Part shown: positions 1-5,623 of the stretch, one piece after another
Layout: the number at the start of each line of letters is the position of its first letter
Position numbering within the stretch: the stretch's first letter is position 1
NCBI GenBank assembly: GCA_002502785.1
Contig: DAQG01000109.1
Span: 1-8,959, forward strand
Source of the DNA: Methanothrix harundinacea
GTDB lineage: Archaea > Halobacteriota > Methanosarcinia > Methanotrichales > Methanotrichaceae
Reading direction: 5' to 3'
Length of the DNA: 8,959 nt
Made by a program: the position numbers and the translations under genes
The notes under the pieces: generated by a model
Database searches by the model: none
What the model saw: only the letters and a program-made list of their open reading frames with translations
Told to the model about the DNA's origin: nothing

Positions 1-44
1 ATCACATTCGGCACGCTGCCAAGAACCCGGGGTGTCGAGGTAGC

Positions 45-848
45 ATGGTCGTGATCTCAGGCCTGTTTTTCTTAGTTCTATTAGTATTCTCACATATATT
101 GGCTGATTTCGTATTACAACCGAATACATGGGTCAATAGCAAAAACGAGAATGGATGGAGATCGAAACATCTCTATCTCCACGTCTCTATCGTTGCTTTT
201 CTTGCGGGATTAGTCGCCTGGAGTTTTCTCGGTTCGATCACAGCGGTTCTGGTATTTATGACGTTTTTCATATCACATCTGGCAATTGATATGGTGAAGT
301 CGAAATGCGAAGATACCACGAGGTCTTTTGTCGGCGATCAAGCGGCACACATGATAATTATAATACTTGTTTGGCAGTTGTTATTTCACCCTGATTTATC
401 CTCTCTTCAGAGATACTTTTCTGAGCCAACGTTAATCTGCATTTTCGTGGTTTTGCTGAGCTATACAACGATGTTCCAGCCAGCGGGCATTTTCATATCA
501 AAGATGACCAGAAGCTGGCGAGATAAAATTCAAGAAGATGATAAAAATAAGGGTAAGAGCTTGGAGAGCGCTGGCAGATATATCGGTTATCTCGAACGTT
601 TTTTAATTCTAACATTCATAATATCTCAACAGTATACTGCCATCGGGTTTTTAATTGCCGCAAAATCGATATTCAGATATAATACGAATAGAATAACTGG
701 CGAGTACATATTATTTGGAACACTGCTCAGCTTTAGCATAGCCATTTTTGTAGGGTTTTTTGTTAACTTATTCCTATCTCTATTTCTTCCCGAAAACGTC
801 TGGCATATTTTAACCAACTTTATATATAACTTCACGGTGCTGCGGTAA
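45..848 (+). CDS. DUF3307 family multi-pass membrane protein
   Basis: The 267-residue protein is almost entirely hydrophobic, with about six to seven membrane segments (roughly residues 3-24, 45-62, 65-82, 101-114, 129-150, 183-206, 221-247). The N-terminal half has the spaced polar residues of DUF3307 inside membrane segments: H17 and D21 (HILADF), H42/H46, H78 and D82 (SHLAIDMVK), and D98-Q99-H102. The second half has the GYLERFLILT and QYTAIGFLIAAKS stretches typical of the longer DUF3307 proteins, so the gene looks full length. The function of the family is unknown; buried His/Asp residues would suit metal or proton binding, which is inference. The ATG at 45 follows GAGGT (37-41), although the frame stays open upstream to the window edge. 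The gene is much richer in A/T and in TTA, ATA and TTT codons than its neighbours, suggesting acquisition by transfer. Confidence 0.8.
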   Translation: MVVISGLFFLVLLVFSHILADFVLQPNTWVNSKNENGWRSKHLYLHVSIVAFLAGLVAWSFLGSITAVLVFMTFFISHLAIDMVKSKCEDTTRSFVGDQAAHMIIIILVWQLLFHPDLSSLQRYFSEPTLICIFVVLLSYTTMFQPAGIFISKMTRSWRDKIQEDDKNKGKSLESAGRYIGYLERFLILTFIISQQYTAIGFLIAAKSIFRYNTNRITGEYILFGTLLSFSIAIFVGFFVNLFLSLFLPENVWHILTNFIYNFTVLR

Positions 849-849
849 T

Positions 850-957
850 CGGGCTCAACATCACATCGTCGGCCTTGCCGGCGCGACCCTCCAGGCGGAG
901 GGGCTCCTCAGCGATAACGGCGTGAGCCCATTCGCTGCGCTTTTTTTGGGGCGCTGA
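850..957 (+). pseudogene. Possible C-terminal remnant of an unidentified gene
   Basis: Just after the AT-rich DUF3307 gene, one frame runs open to a TGA at 955-957 and uses almost only G/C-ending codons from about 865, like the resident genes. It reads roughly HHIVGLAGATLQAEGLL and then SDNGVSPFAALFLGR. There is no start codon or ribosome site, so if real it is the tail of a gene whose front is missing or lies left of the window. I do not recognise the family. It could also be GC-rich non-coding DNA that is open by chance; 30-odd codons is short. Confidence 0.28.
887..902. repeat. Small GC-rich hairpin, 6-bp stem
   Basis: CCCTCC (887-892) pairs with GGAGGG (897-902) across the loop AGGC. A run of seven T follows at 941-947. 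The distance is too great for a classical hairpin/U-tract terminator, but archaeal termination mainly needs the T-run, so this stretch may end the transcript of the DUF3307 gene. It also lies inside the coding-like remnant, so it may mean nothing. Confidence 0.3.
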
Positions 958-1290
958 CGGGTGGGGCGAGTGGGCGGTGGTGTAATCTCGAGCGCTGCTA
1001 TCGGAAAAATCCCATGAAGAACGATCTATCCTTAGGAATAGTCACCTTTATCTGACGCCTGTCGCTTCTGCAATCTCCATCGATTCCCAATATCCTTAAG
1101 GCGACTTTCATCTAAGGGGTCGTGTTGCCGAGATTCCCTGATCTGCACGATTGAAACCCCGCTTTAGATTTCCTCTGAATAGTCTCTAAAGTTTTATCAA
1201 TTCAAAGGAACACGAAGAACGGGCGAGGGTCCACTTCATCCCCTACCTAAAGGACGGGGTATTCGTGACCCTCTGCGCTCCCGAAGTAAT
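958..1290. other. Gene-free stretch with a decayed transposon-end-like motif
   Basis: No convincing coding region is visible on either strand; every frame has frequent stops. The only recognisable element is the hairpin motif near 1233-1265, described separately. An ATTGAAAC word at 1151-1158 resembles the 3' end of some archaeal CRISPR repeats but occurs alone. Confidence 0.5.
1231..1265 (+). mobile_element. Possible decayed IS200/IS605 (TnpB-type) element end
   Basis: The stretch CTTCATCCCC (1234-1243), a short spacer, CCTAAAGG (1246-1253) and CGGGGTATTC (1255-1264) resembles the hairpin found at ends of IS200/IS605/IS1341 elements, where a perfect version would read about CCCCGTCC-TAAA-GGACGGGG. 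Here CCCC (1240-1243) pairs with GGGG (1256-1259) and CC with GG, but the two middle pairs are lost (T1244/C1255 and A1245/A1254). No tnpA or tnpB is visible beside it, so it would be a solo, degenerating end. The resemblance is from memory of the family. An alternative is that it codes: a frame from 1190 to a TGA near 1311 reads sensibly through it (EERARVHFIPYLKDGVFVTL). Confidence 0.35.
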
Positions 1291-1291
1291 C

Positions 1292-1336
1292 AAAAAAATA
1301 TTGGTGGTTTGAAGGGCTGAAATAGCAGCCTTCAAA
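1292..1336 (-). terminator. Hairpin plus T7 terminator of the secreted-protein gene
   Basis: TTTGAAGG (1308-1315) and CCTTCAAA (1329-1336) form a perfect 8-bp stem, extended by CTG (1317-1319) with CAG (1326-1328) after a bulged G1316. Read on the minus strand, a run of seven T (1298-1292) follows the hairpin after about nine bases. The stop codon of the minus-strand gene (1334-1332) lies inside the stem. This is an unusually bacterial-looking intrinsic terminator for an archaeal gene. Confidence 0.6.
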
Positions 1337-2105
1337 ACGAGAGCCCAAACCCAAACTTATTATCGAACTTTTCTTTAATGGCCTCCACGTCGGCGGCCAC
1401 TTGTTCTTTGCCGGGCTCAGATCCGGCCTGCCCTGTCTGGGTCTGCTCTGTCTGCACAGTCTGCCCGGTCTCGCTCACGGCCTCGGCAGAAACTACCTCT
1501 GGCGCAGCAGCGCCGTCGCAGTAGCCGGGCCAGAGCGGCGAGCTGGTTTCATTGACGATTATCTGGAGGGACTGGGGGAAATACTTCAGGAAGTCTCCGG
1601 TCACGTTCACGTCAATGAATATCATCGACACGGTTTGATTCGATGGCTGGTAGGCGACCAAGATCTGATTGCCGAACTGGCCTGCAATGCCAGATCGGTC
1701 GCTGATATTGAGGGGGTCGGGGCTATATATCGTCTGATTGAGTCCTGTGCTGTAACCTTCGACAGCGGATTTCAGACCGACCGCGTCCAGATCTCCTTTT
1801 GGGGCATCACATGGATATAGAAGCAAGATCCAGACTCTGCTCTCGTTGAAAAGCAGAGACGCCGCCACGTATCTTCCTTCTGTGTAGTTGTCCTCAGAAA
1901 GGGATTCCGCATCTACCATGTCCTCTAATTCATTCGGTACGGCGAAGCTGAACTCTGCATAGTCATAAAATTCTCCGCCAACCCAGGTGACATTTTCGTC
2001 CTGGGATGCCGCTGACACGCAAACCAAAATACATAACATGAGGCATCCAAAGAATATCTTCAGCCCTCTAGTAGCCGATATGCAAGGCATAATCGCGATT
2101 TTCAT
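1332..2105 (-). CDS. Secreted, heavily N-glycosylatable protein of unknown function
   Basis: The protein has 257 residues from the ATG at 2105-2103. I chose this start over a TTG 15 codons upstream because GAGGTGG (2117-2111) lies five bases before it, and because it gives a normal signal peptide: basic/polar start, hydrophobic core about residues 18-30 (FFGCLMLCILVCV), probable cleavage near VSAAS (30-34). The mature part has eight N-X-S/T sequons (N38, 73, 87, 123, 133, 156, 167, 185), typical of archaeal surface proteins glycosylated outside the membrane. C99 and C196 could form a disulfide. From about residue 200 there is a low-complexity tail rich in Glu, Gln, Thr and Gly, then a charged helix-like end (KEQVAADVEAIKEKFDNK). 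I recognise no family; the compact beta-rich body may be a substrate-binding or S-layer-associated domain, but that is a guess. Confidence 0.75.
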   Translation of the reverse strand: MKIAIMPCISATRGLKIFFGCLMLCILVCVSAASQDENVTWVGGEFYDYAEFSFAVPNELEDMVDAESLSEDNYTEGRYVAASLLFNESRVWILLLYPCDAPKGDLDAVGLKSAVEGYSTGLNQTIYSPDPLNISDRSGIAGQFGNQILVAYQPSNQTVSMIFIDVNVTGDFLKYFPQSLQIIVNETSSPLWPGYCDGAAAPEVVSAEAVSETGQTVQTEQTQTGQAGSEPGKEQVAADVEAIKEKFDNKFGFGLSF

Positions 2106-2110
2106 CCAAT

Positions 2111-2117
2111 CCACCTC
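2111..2117 (-). promoter_or_regulatory. Ribosome binding site that fixes the start at 2105
   Basis: Read on the minus strand, GAGGTGG lies five bases before the ATG at 2105-2103. It matches the 3' end of archaeal 16S rRNA and argues for this start over the upstream TTG at 2150-2148, which has no such site. Confidence 0.65.
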
Positions 2118-2167
2118 GTAACTATGTTTAACGGTGTTGAACCAGGTCAAACTGCATTCATGTTACT

Positions 2168-2416
2168 TCATCCAGCCATCAAGACTAAGACTAGCATCTG
2201 ATCCCGAATCTCCCTCAGATTCCTCCTCAGATTCGCGTTCTTCAGCCCTTCTTCGGCGAGATAGTTCATCAAGCAGGCGCGTACCCATTCTTCTTCTTGG
2301 GCGGCGATAGTCCTAATCTGGACTACAACCAGCGCCCGGCATTTCTGTATCCATTTTTTATCTCGTAACATCACCGTATTATAGCTAACGGCTATGTGGG
2401 CGCGATTTACGGCCAT
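2168..2416 (-). CDS. Doubtful small ORF, 82 residues, unknown
   Basis: From an ATG at 2416-2414 this frame encodes a basic, partly helical 82-residue product with a stretch AAQEEEWVRACLMNYLAEEG in the middle and a hydrophobic tail ending LVLVLMAG. In its favour: the second half uses mostly G/C-ending codons, GAGG (2422-2419) stands three bases before the ATG, and an AT-rich box (2444-2432 on the minus strand) lies about 25-30 bases upstream. Against it: no recognised family, a less regular first half, and another frame that is open over the same last 48 codons. If real, it is followed 62 bases later by the secreted-protein gene and may share its transcript. It may instead be a decayed gene or chance. 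Confidence 0.3.
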   Translation of the reverse strand: MAVNRAHIAVSYNTVMLRDKKWIQKCRALVVVQIRTIAAQEEEWVRACLMNYLAEEGLKNANLRRNLREIRDQMLVLVLMAG

Positions 2417-2431
2417 GATCCTCAAATTAGA

Positions 2432-2444
2432 TAGTTATTTAATA
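2432..2444 (-). promoter_or_regulatory. Candidate archaeal TATA box
   Basis: Read on the minus strand this is GTATTAAATAACT, an AT-rich box in an otherwise GC-rich area. Initiation about 25 bases downstream would fall near 2412-2416, close to the ATG of the small ORF, and the transcript could continue into the secreted-protein gene. The bases from here to 2560 hold no other feature I can support. Confidence 0.35.
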
Positions 2445-3169
2445 CCCGACTCAGGTTGTGCGCCAAAAATAGCTTGTTATAAGCAAACCCCATTCTCATA
2501 TGCCTTTTTGGGTGCAGCAAGATGGAAACAACACAGAACACAGCTGTCCCGACGTTCGTTTTACCTGATTATCACGTTCGCCAGGGTCACCAGGAAGAGG
2601 GATAGGGTGAGCCAGCCCAAGATCCCCTGGAACATCACCACCTTTCTGTGCCGGTCCAGGGGGTACCAGTCGCCGTAGCCGATCGTCGTGAAGGTCATCA
2701 TGCTGAAGTAGAAGGCGTCCCAGAAGCTCGCCTTCTCGTTCTCGTTTCCTTTCAGTCTCTTTATGGCGTCGGCTCGCCAGTAGTAGACGGCAGAGACCAG
2801 GACAATGAAGAGGCCCAATAGCAGCGCGTAGCCCGGCCGAGTTCCGTACCCACAGGTGACCCATCCCAAAATGTCGGTGTACTTGGCCCACTCTCCCCAG
2901 CTTCTCATCGACTGCCTCTCTCTCCTGTACTGGTAATAGCAGTCGCCGGCATCCTCGAAGTACTCTATAGCCCTGAAGTTCTTGACCAGCGTCAGGTACG
3001 CCTCGCCGTTGTAGACGAGAGCGTCCTTGATCGAGTCCCAGTGGACATAGAGCTTCTCATAGTCGGTCCCTTTAAGAGAGATCGTGGATTCGTTCTCGAA
3101 GGTGGCGTTTGAGAGGCGAAGGATGCGGATGTTTCTCGTGTCTTCCAACGTCAAATTAGCGTGATCGAA

Positions 3170-3570
3170 ACTGGAATCCTCAAAATAGACATCATTGCTG
3201 AAGATCGCCCTCACGAAGTCGCCGTCACAGTGGACGAACTTAACCCTACCGAAGTCAGCATCACCGCCGCTGAAGACCGCCCTATCAAAGTAAGCATCGC
3301 AGTGGGCGAACTCAACCCCCCCAGAAGTCGGCAGAACTACTGCTGAAGACCGCCCCCTCGAAGCCAGCAAAGCTGCCGCTGAATTTCGCCTCCGAGAAGT
3401 CGACATCACCGCCGCTGAAGACTGCCTCCCCGAAGTTTGCATCGCCACTAAACTGAGCTATCACGTAATCGACATTACCGCCGCTGAAATTCGCCTCCCA
3501 GAAGATACCTTGGCTGTTGAATTTCGCCTCCTTGAAGTCGGCATGGCCACCACTGAAGACCGCCCTCCTG
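3170..3570 (-). repeat. DNA-level repeats encoding the pentapeptide coils
   Basis: Related words recur along the coding region, for example the 19-base stretch beginning CATCACCGCCGC at 3259 and again at 3404, and many copies of variants of CCGCTGAA. They encode recurring units such as AVFSGGDVDF, AVFSGGDADF and ANFSGGNVDY. The two exact 19-base copies are 145 bases apart, which is 48 codons plus the one extra base. This suggests growth by internal duplication and could allow length change by recombination. Confidence 0.65.
3316..3322 (-). repeat. Seven-G homopolymer at the frameshift
   Basis: The plus strand has seven C (3316-3322), so the coding strand reads TTC TGG GGG GGT TGA. With six G the frame would continue as TTC TGG GGG GTT GAG TTC, giving WGVEF and an unbroken run of pentapeptide repeats. 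Mononucleotide runs of this kind are prone to slippage in replication, transcription and sequencing. Confidence 0.85.
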
Positions 3571-3906
3571 AAGCATGCATAGCCTCTGTAATTGGCTTCC
3601 TGAAACCAAGCTTCTTCTGTAAAATTGGTTCCTTCAAAATTTACTGATCCCTGAAATACAGTATCGTTGAAGTGAACCGATCCCAGAGTCTTTCCGCTCA
3701 GGTCCAGATCCCCTTCGACAATCACGCCGTCATACTCCACCGGCTCGCCTCTCTCGATCTTGTTCAGGATCTCCCTCGCCTGGACGATCGGCCGAGAGTC
3801 GTCGGCTGTCGCGCTCAGGGCTGGTCCTGCGAGGAACGGGGCCAGTAGAATCAGGGCCAGGATCAAAATCGAGGAATGTTTCATCTGAGTCTAAAATTCT
3901 TAGCCA

Positions 3907-3915
3907 ATATACAAA
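3907..3915 (-). promoter_or_regulatory. Candidate TATA box of the channel gene, probably leaderless
   Basis: Read on the minus strand this is TTTGTATAT, preceded by the purine-rich CAAAAGC. Its centre is about 25-27 bases before the ATG at 3884, so transcription would begin at or next to the start codon. No Shine-Dalgarno word precedes that ATG, which fits a leaderless mRNA. Confidence 0.5.
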
Positions 3916-3962
3916 AAGCTTTTGAAAGTACCTGATTTTGTGCCCCTTCGGCCCACAGCGAT

Positions 3963-3976
3963 GCGAAACTTATTTT
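3963..3976 (+). promoter_or_regulatory. Candidate BRE/TATA promoter of the acidic-protein gene
   Basis: GCGAAACTTATTTT has a BRE-like GCGAAA followed by a T-rich box. Initiation would fall near 3998, leaving a leader of about 45 bases that contains the ribosome site GGTGAGG (4033-4039). It is arranged back to back with the channel promoter. Confidence 0.45.
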
Positions 3977-4043
3977 GGCATCTTAATCAAAGCCATTGGT
4001 GCAGTCGCAAAATTGGAACGAAAAGGGAGAGTGGTGAGGCAAA

Positions 4044-4670
4044 ATGACGGATAACAAGTTCGGCTGGAAGGTGGGGGACGCCCTGATGTGGTCATCGCCG
4101 GAGGGGTGCGATAAAAGCTGCGTTGTCACTAAGGCGACGGCCCAGATGATAGAGTTTGAGACCGAAGAGGGCGAGGTGAAACGGGTCAAGGGCAACAACC
4201 CCAGCATCGCCCGGATCGACGACGCTCACCCCATGTCCGAATCGACGACCACGGCGCCAGCGGCAAAGTCCGAGACGGAGGCCGAGCCGAAGCTGAGGCC
4301 GGAGCCAGAACCGGAGATGGCGCAGATCTCGCCGAAGCCCGAGATGGCGACAGAACCTGCTGCAAAGACCGATGTCGACGAGACGGACACCGAGAAGATG
4401 GGCGATTGCGCGTCCGTCGCCGAGGGCGCGTTTGCGTCATCAGGTGATGAAGTGAAGGTATCCGAACGCCGGGCGGAGGTTGACCTGAAATCTGGAGGCG
4501 TTGTGACGACGTCCGTCCAGGTCAGAGAGGGCGGCTCCGGCCTCCTGGCTGGCGATCAGGAGTTCAGGCTTAATGGCACCTCCGAGGGGGATTGGCACTC
4601 GTCTCTCGAAGAGGCGCTGGACGCCGAGTACGGTCGAAGTTGGATGTGCATCAGGTGGCAGGACAAGTAG
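4044..4670 (+). CDS. Unrecognised acidic cytoplasmic protein with two small domains and a disordered linker
   Basis: The 208-residue protein starts at an ATG four bases after GGTGAGG (4033-4039) and has no signal peptide or membrane segment. Three parts are visible. Residues 5-60 (GWKVGDALMW ... IEFETEEGEVKRV) look like a short beta-barrel of SH3/Tudor type that often binds nucleic acid or protein. Residues 64-130 are low-complexity, rich in Glu, Pro, Lys, Ala and Thr, and should be disordered. Residues 135-208 form a second beta-rich segment ending in a Trp-containing strand (SWMCIRWQDK). I do not recognise a family. It is transcribed away from the channel gene and closed off from mntP by a terminator, so it is probably its own unit. 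The barrel assignment is inferred from pattern only. Confidence 0.72.
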   Translation: MTDNKFGWKVGDALMWSSPEGCDKSCVVTKATAQMIEFETEEGEVKRVKGNNPSIARIDDAHPMSESTTTAPAAKSETEAEPKLRPEPEPEMAQISPKPEMATEPAAKTDVDETDTEKMGDCASVAEGAFASSGDEVKVSERRAEVDLKSGGVVTTSVQVREGGSGLLAGDQEFRLNGTSEGDWHSSLEEALDAEYGRSWMCIRWQDK

Positions 4671-4724
4671 ATTCGTCCCGTCCCTTTCCATATAGCCGGA
4701 AGGTCAGAAGTCCATCGGTACCCA

Positions 4725-4757
4725 AGCCCCGGAGACGATCGGGACCGGGGCTCTTTT
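4725..4757 (+). terminator. Hairpin plus TTTT terminator after the acidic-protein gene
   Basis: AGCCCCGG (4725-4732) and CCGGGGCT (4745-4752) form a perfect 8-bp stem around a 12-base loop, followed by CTTTT (4753-4757). It stands 54 bases after the stop at 4670, between two plus-strand genes, and looks like an intrinsic terminator separating the unit from mntP. Confidence 0.6.
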
Positions 4758-4819
4758 GTCGCGGTCCAGGGCGAAAGGGCGGGGCGAGCGCGAACAGCTC
4801 CCGGAATCCCGAGTTTCAA

Positions 4820-4835
4820 CGACAAAGGTTATAGG
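4820..4835 (+). promoter_or_regulatory. Candidate promoter of mntP
   Basis: CGACAAAGGTTATAGG carries a BRE-like purine stretch and a short TATA core (4829-4833). Initiation about 25 bases on, near 4856, would leave a leader of about 11 bases, too short for a manganese riboswitch, so any metal control would be by a protein regulator. Confidence 0.4.
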
Positions 4836-4866
4836 CTGCCGCCGATCCTGCTGAACAGAGATCCTC

Positions 4867-5427
4867 ATGGACGGCATATCCACCCTTCTGATCGCCCTCG
4901 GCCTTGCCATGGACGCCTTTGCGGTCTCCGTGACCAGCGGGGCGACGATAACTCACGACAGACTCAAGAGCGCCCTCAAGGCCGCCCTCTTCTTCGGCGC
5001 CTTCCAGGCCTTCATGCCGGTCATAGGCTGGTTCGGCGGGCTTGAGTTCAGCGACTTTGTCTCCGGCTACGACCACTGGGTCGCCTTCGGCCTTCTGGCG
5101 CTGATAGGCGGAAAGATGATCCACGAGTCGATGACGACCGAGCCGGATGAACGGGTGGCAAACCTCCTCGACCTTCGGGTCCTCACGTTCCTCGCCGTCG
5201 CCACCAGCATCGACGCCCTGGCCGTTGGCGTCACCTTCGCCTTTCTCGACGTTCCGATCTTCATCCCCGTGGTCGTTATCGGCGTCGTTACCTTCGTCCT
5301 TTCGTTTCTCGGAATTTACATCGGGAACCGTTTCGTCGGCTTCTTCGAGAACAGGATCGAGATCGTCGGAGGGCTTATCCTTATCGGCATAGGCCTCAAA
5401 ATACTCCTGGAAGACCTCTTGCTTTAA
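4867..5427 (+). CDS. mntP: Manganese efflux pump MntP
   Basis: The 186-residue protein has the usual MntP (YebN, old DUF204) length and six hydrophobic segments in two related halves. Each half carries a conserved aspartate in a membrane helix: D16 in ALGLAMDAFAVSV and D116 in AVATSIDALAVGVTF. Also typical are FFGAFQAFMPVIGW (42-55) and GGKMIHES (81-88). The family exports Mn2+ from the cytoplasm and protects against manganese excess; the acidic membrane residues are thought to bind the ion. The ATG at 4867 puts the first helix at the very N-terminus as in the family. No strong ribosome site precedes it, and a promoter at 4820-4835 would give a very short leader. It appears to be a single-gene unit, with no metal-dependent regulator visible beside it. 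Confidence 0.92.
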   Translation: MDGISTLLIALGLAMDAFAVSVTSGATITHDRLKSALKAALFFGAFQAFMPVIGWFGGLEFSDFVSGYDHWVAFGLLALIGGKMIHESMTTEPDERVANLLDLRVLTFLAVATSIDALAVGVTFAFLDVPIFIPVVVIGVVTFVLSFLGIYIGNRFVGFFENRIEIVGGLILIGIGLKILLEDLLL

Positions 5428-5435
5428 GCCGCCAT

Positions 5436-5450
5436 CTCCTTCTTTTTGTT
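5436..5450 (+). terminator. T-rich terminator after mntP
   Basis: CTCCTTCTTTTTGTT begins 9 bases after the mntP stop at 5427. A pyrimidine-rich T-run without a strong hairpin is the usual archaeal termination signal. Confidence 0.4.
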
Positions 5451-5561
5451 ATCTAAGATCTTCAATAGCGCGTGATGGGCTAAGGCCAAATTGAAGCCTA
5501 TATCATCGAATTAAGGCCCGTATAAATTACTATATGCGTGGCTGAATAGTATTAATCCTGA

Positions 5562-5575
5562 CGAAAGTTTTATCT
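5562..5575 (+). promoter_or_regulatory. Candidate BRE/TATA promoter of the DUF2193 operon
   Basis: CGAAAGTTTTATCT has a BRE-like CGAAA followed by TTTTAT, the same layout as CGAAACTTATTTT at 3964-3976. Initiation would fall near 5595, giving a leader of about 29 bases with the GGAGG site. A second AT-rich stretch, TATAAATTACTATATG (5521-5536), is an alternative giving a leader of about 70 bases. Confidence 0.5.
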
Positions 5576-5610
5576 CTCATCAGCACTATTCTTAAAGCTG
5601 TATCTATTTT

Positions 5611-5615
5611 GGAGG
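5611..5615 (+). promoter_or_regulatory. Ribosome binding site that decides the DUF2193 start
   Basis: GGAGG lies eight bases before ATG 5624. The upstream in-frame TTG (5609-5611) overlaps this site and cannot use it. Confidence 0.75.
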
Positions 5616-5623
5616 ACAGGATT

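Larger units (their letters stand above)
2561..3884 (-). pseudogene. Exported pentapeptide-repeat protein fused to a two-helix K+ channel pore, split by a frameshift
   Basis: Two overlapping frames make one gene. The front (3884-3312) starts with a signal-peptide-like segment (residues 1-25, hydrophobic core ILILALILLAPFLAG), then pentapeptide repeats of the A(D/N)F type from about residue 57, and stops at a TGA just after SADFWGG. The other frame continues the repeats at once (VEFAHCDAYFDRAVFSGG) and runs to a TAA at 2563-2561. Dropping one G from the seven-G tract (plus-strand C7, 3316-3322) joins them into a 440-residue protein. The tail has a linker to about residue 345, a membrane helix (351-369), a pore helix, the potassium selectivity filter TTIGYGD (399-405) and a second membrane helix (415-439). 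Pentapeptide repeats fold as a square right-handed beta-helix; the pore domain is of the Ion_trans_2 kind and should work as an oligomer in the membrane. The break may be mutation, sequencing error or slippage switching. Neither half alone would be a channel with its repeat domain. Confidence 0.82.

Noticed and set aside
1151..1158. ATTGAAAC words (here and near 7363-7370) resembling CRISPR repeat ends
   Set aside because: Single copies with no regularly spaced repeats on either strand; the second is simply the end of the DUF2180 gene.
1401..1820. A 139-codon plus-strand frame opposite the secreted-protein gene
   Set aside because: It is antisense to a gene with a clear signal peptide, ribosome site and terminator. 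The product resembles no family and there is no promoter or ribosome site for it.
2106..2150. Longer start (TTG at 2150) for the secreted protein
   Set aside because: No ribosome site precedes it, it would put 15 polar residues ahead of the signal peptide, and the ATG at 2105 has an excellent GAGGTGG site.
3170..3570. Repeated DNA words as a possible CRISPR or tandem-repeat array
   Set aside because: The spacing follows the codons of pentapeptide repeats and the translated pattern explains them fully.
4671..4866. Possible manganese riboswitch (yybP-ykoY type) ahead of mntP
   Set aside because: The only strong hairpin (4725-4752) is followed by TTTT and lies upstream of the likely promoter at 4820-4835. 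The remaining leader is about 11 bases, too short for that riboswitch.
4440..5124. Several overlapping minus-strand frames across the acidic-protein gene and mntP
   Set aside because: They are out-of-frame shadows of GC-rich genes with Arg/Pro/Ser-rich products. mntP is unambiguous on the plus strand.
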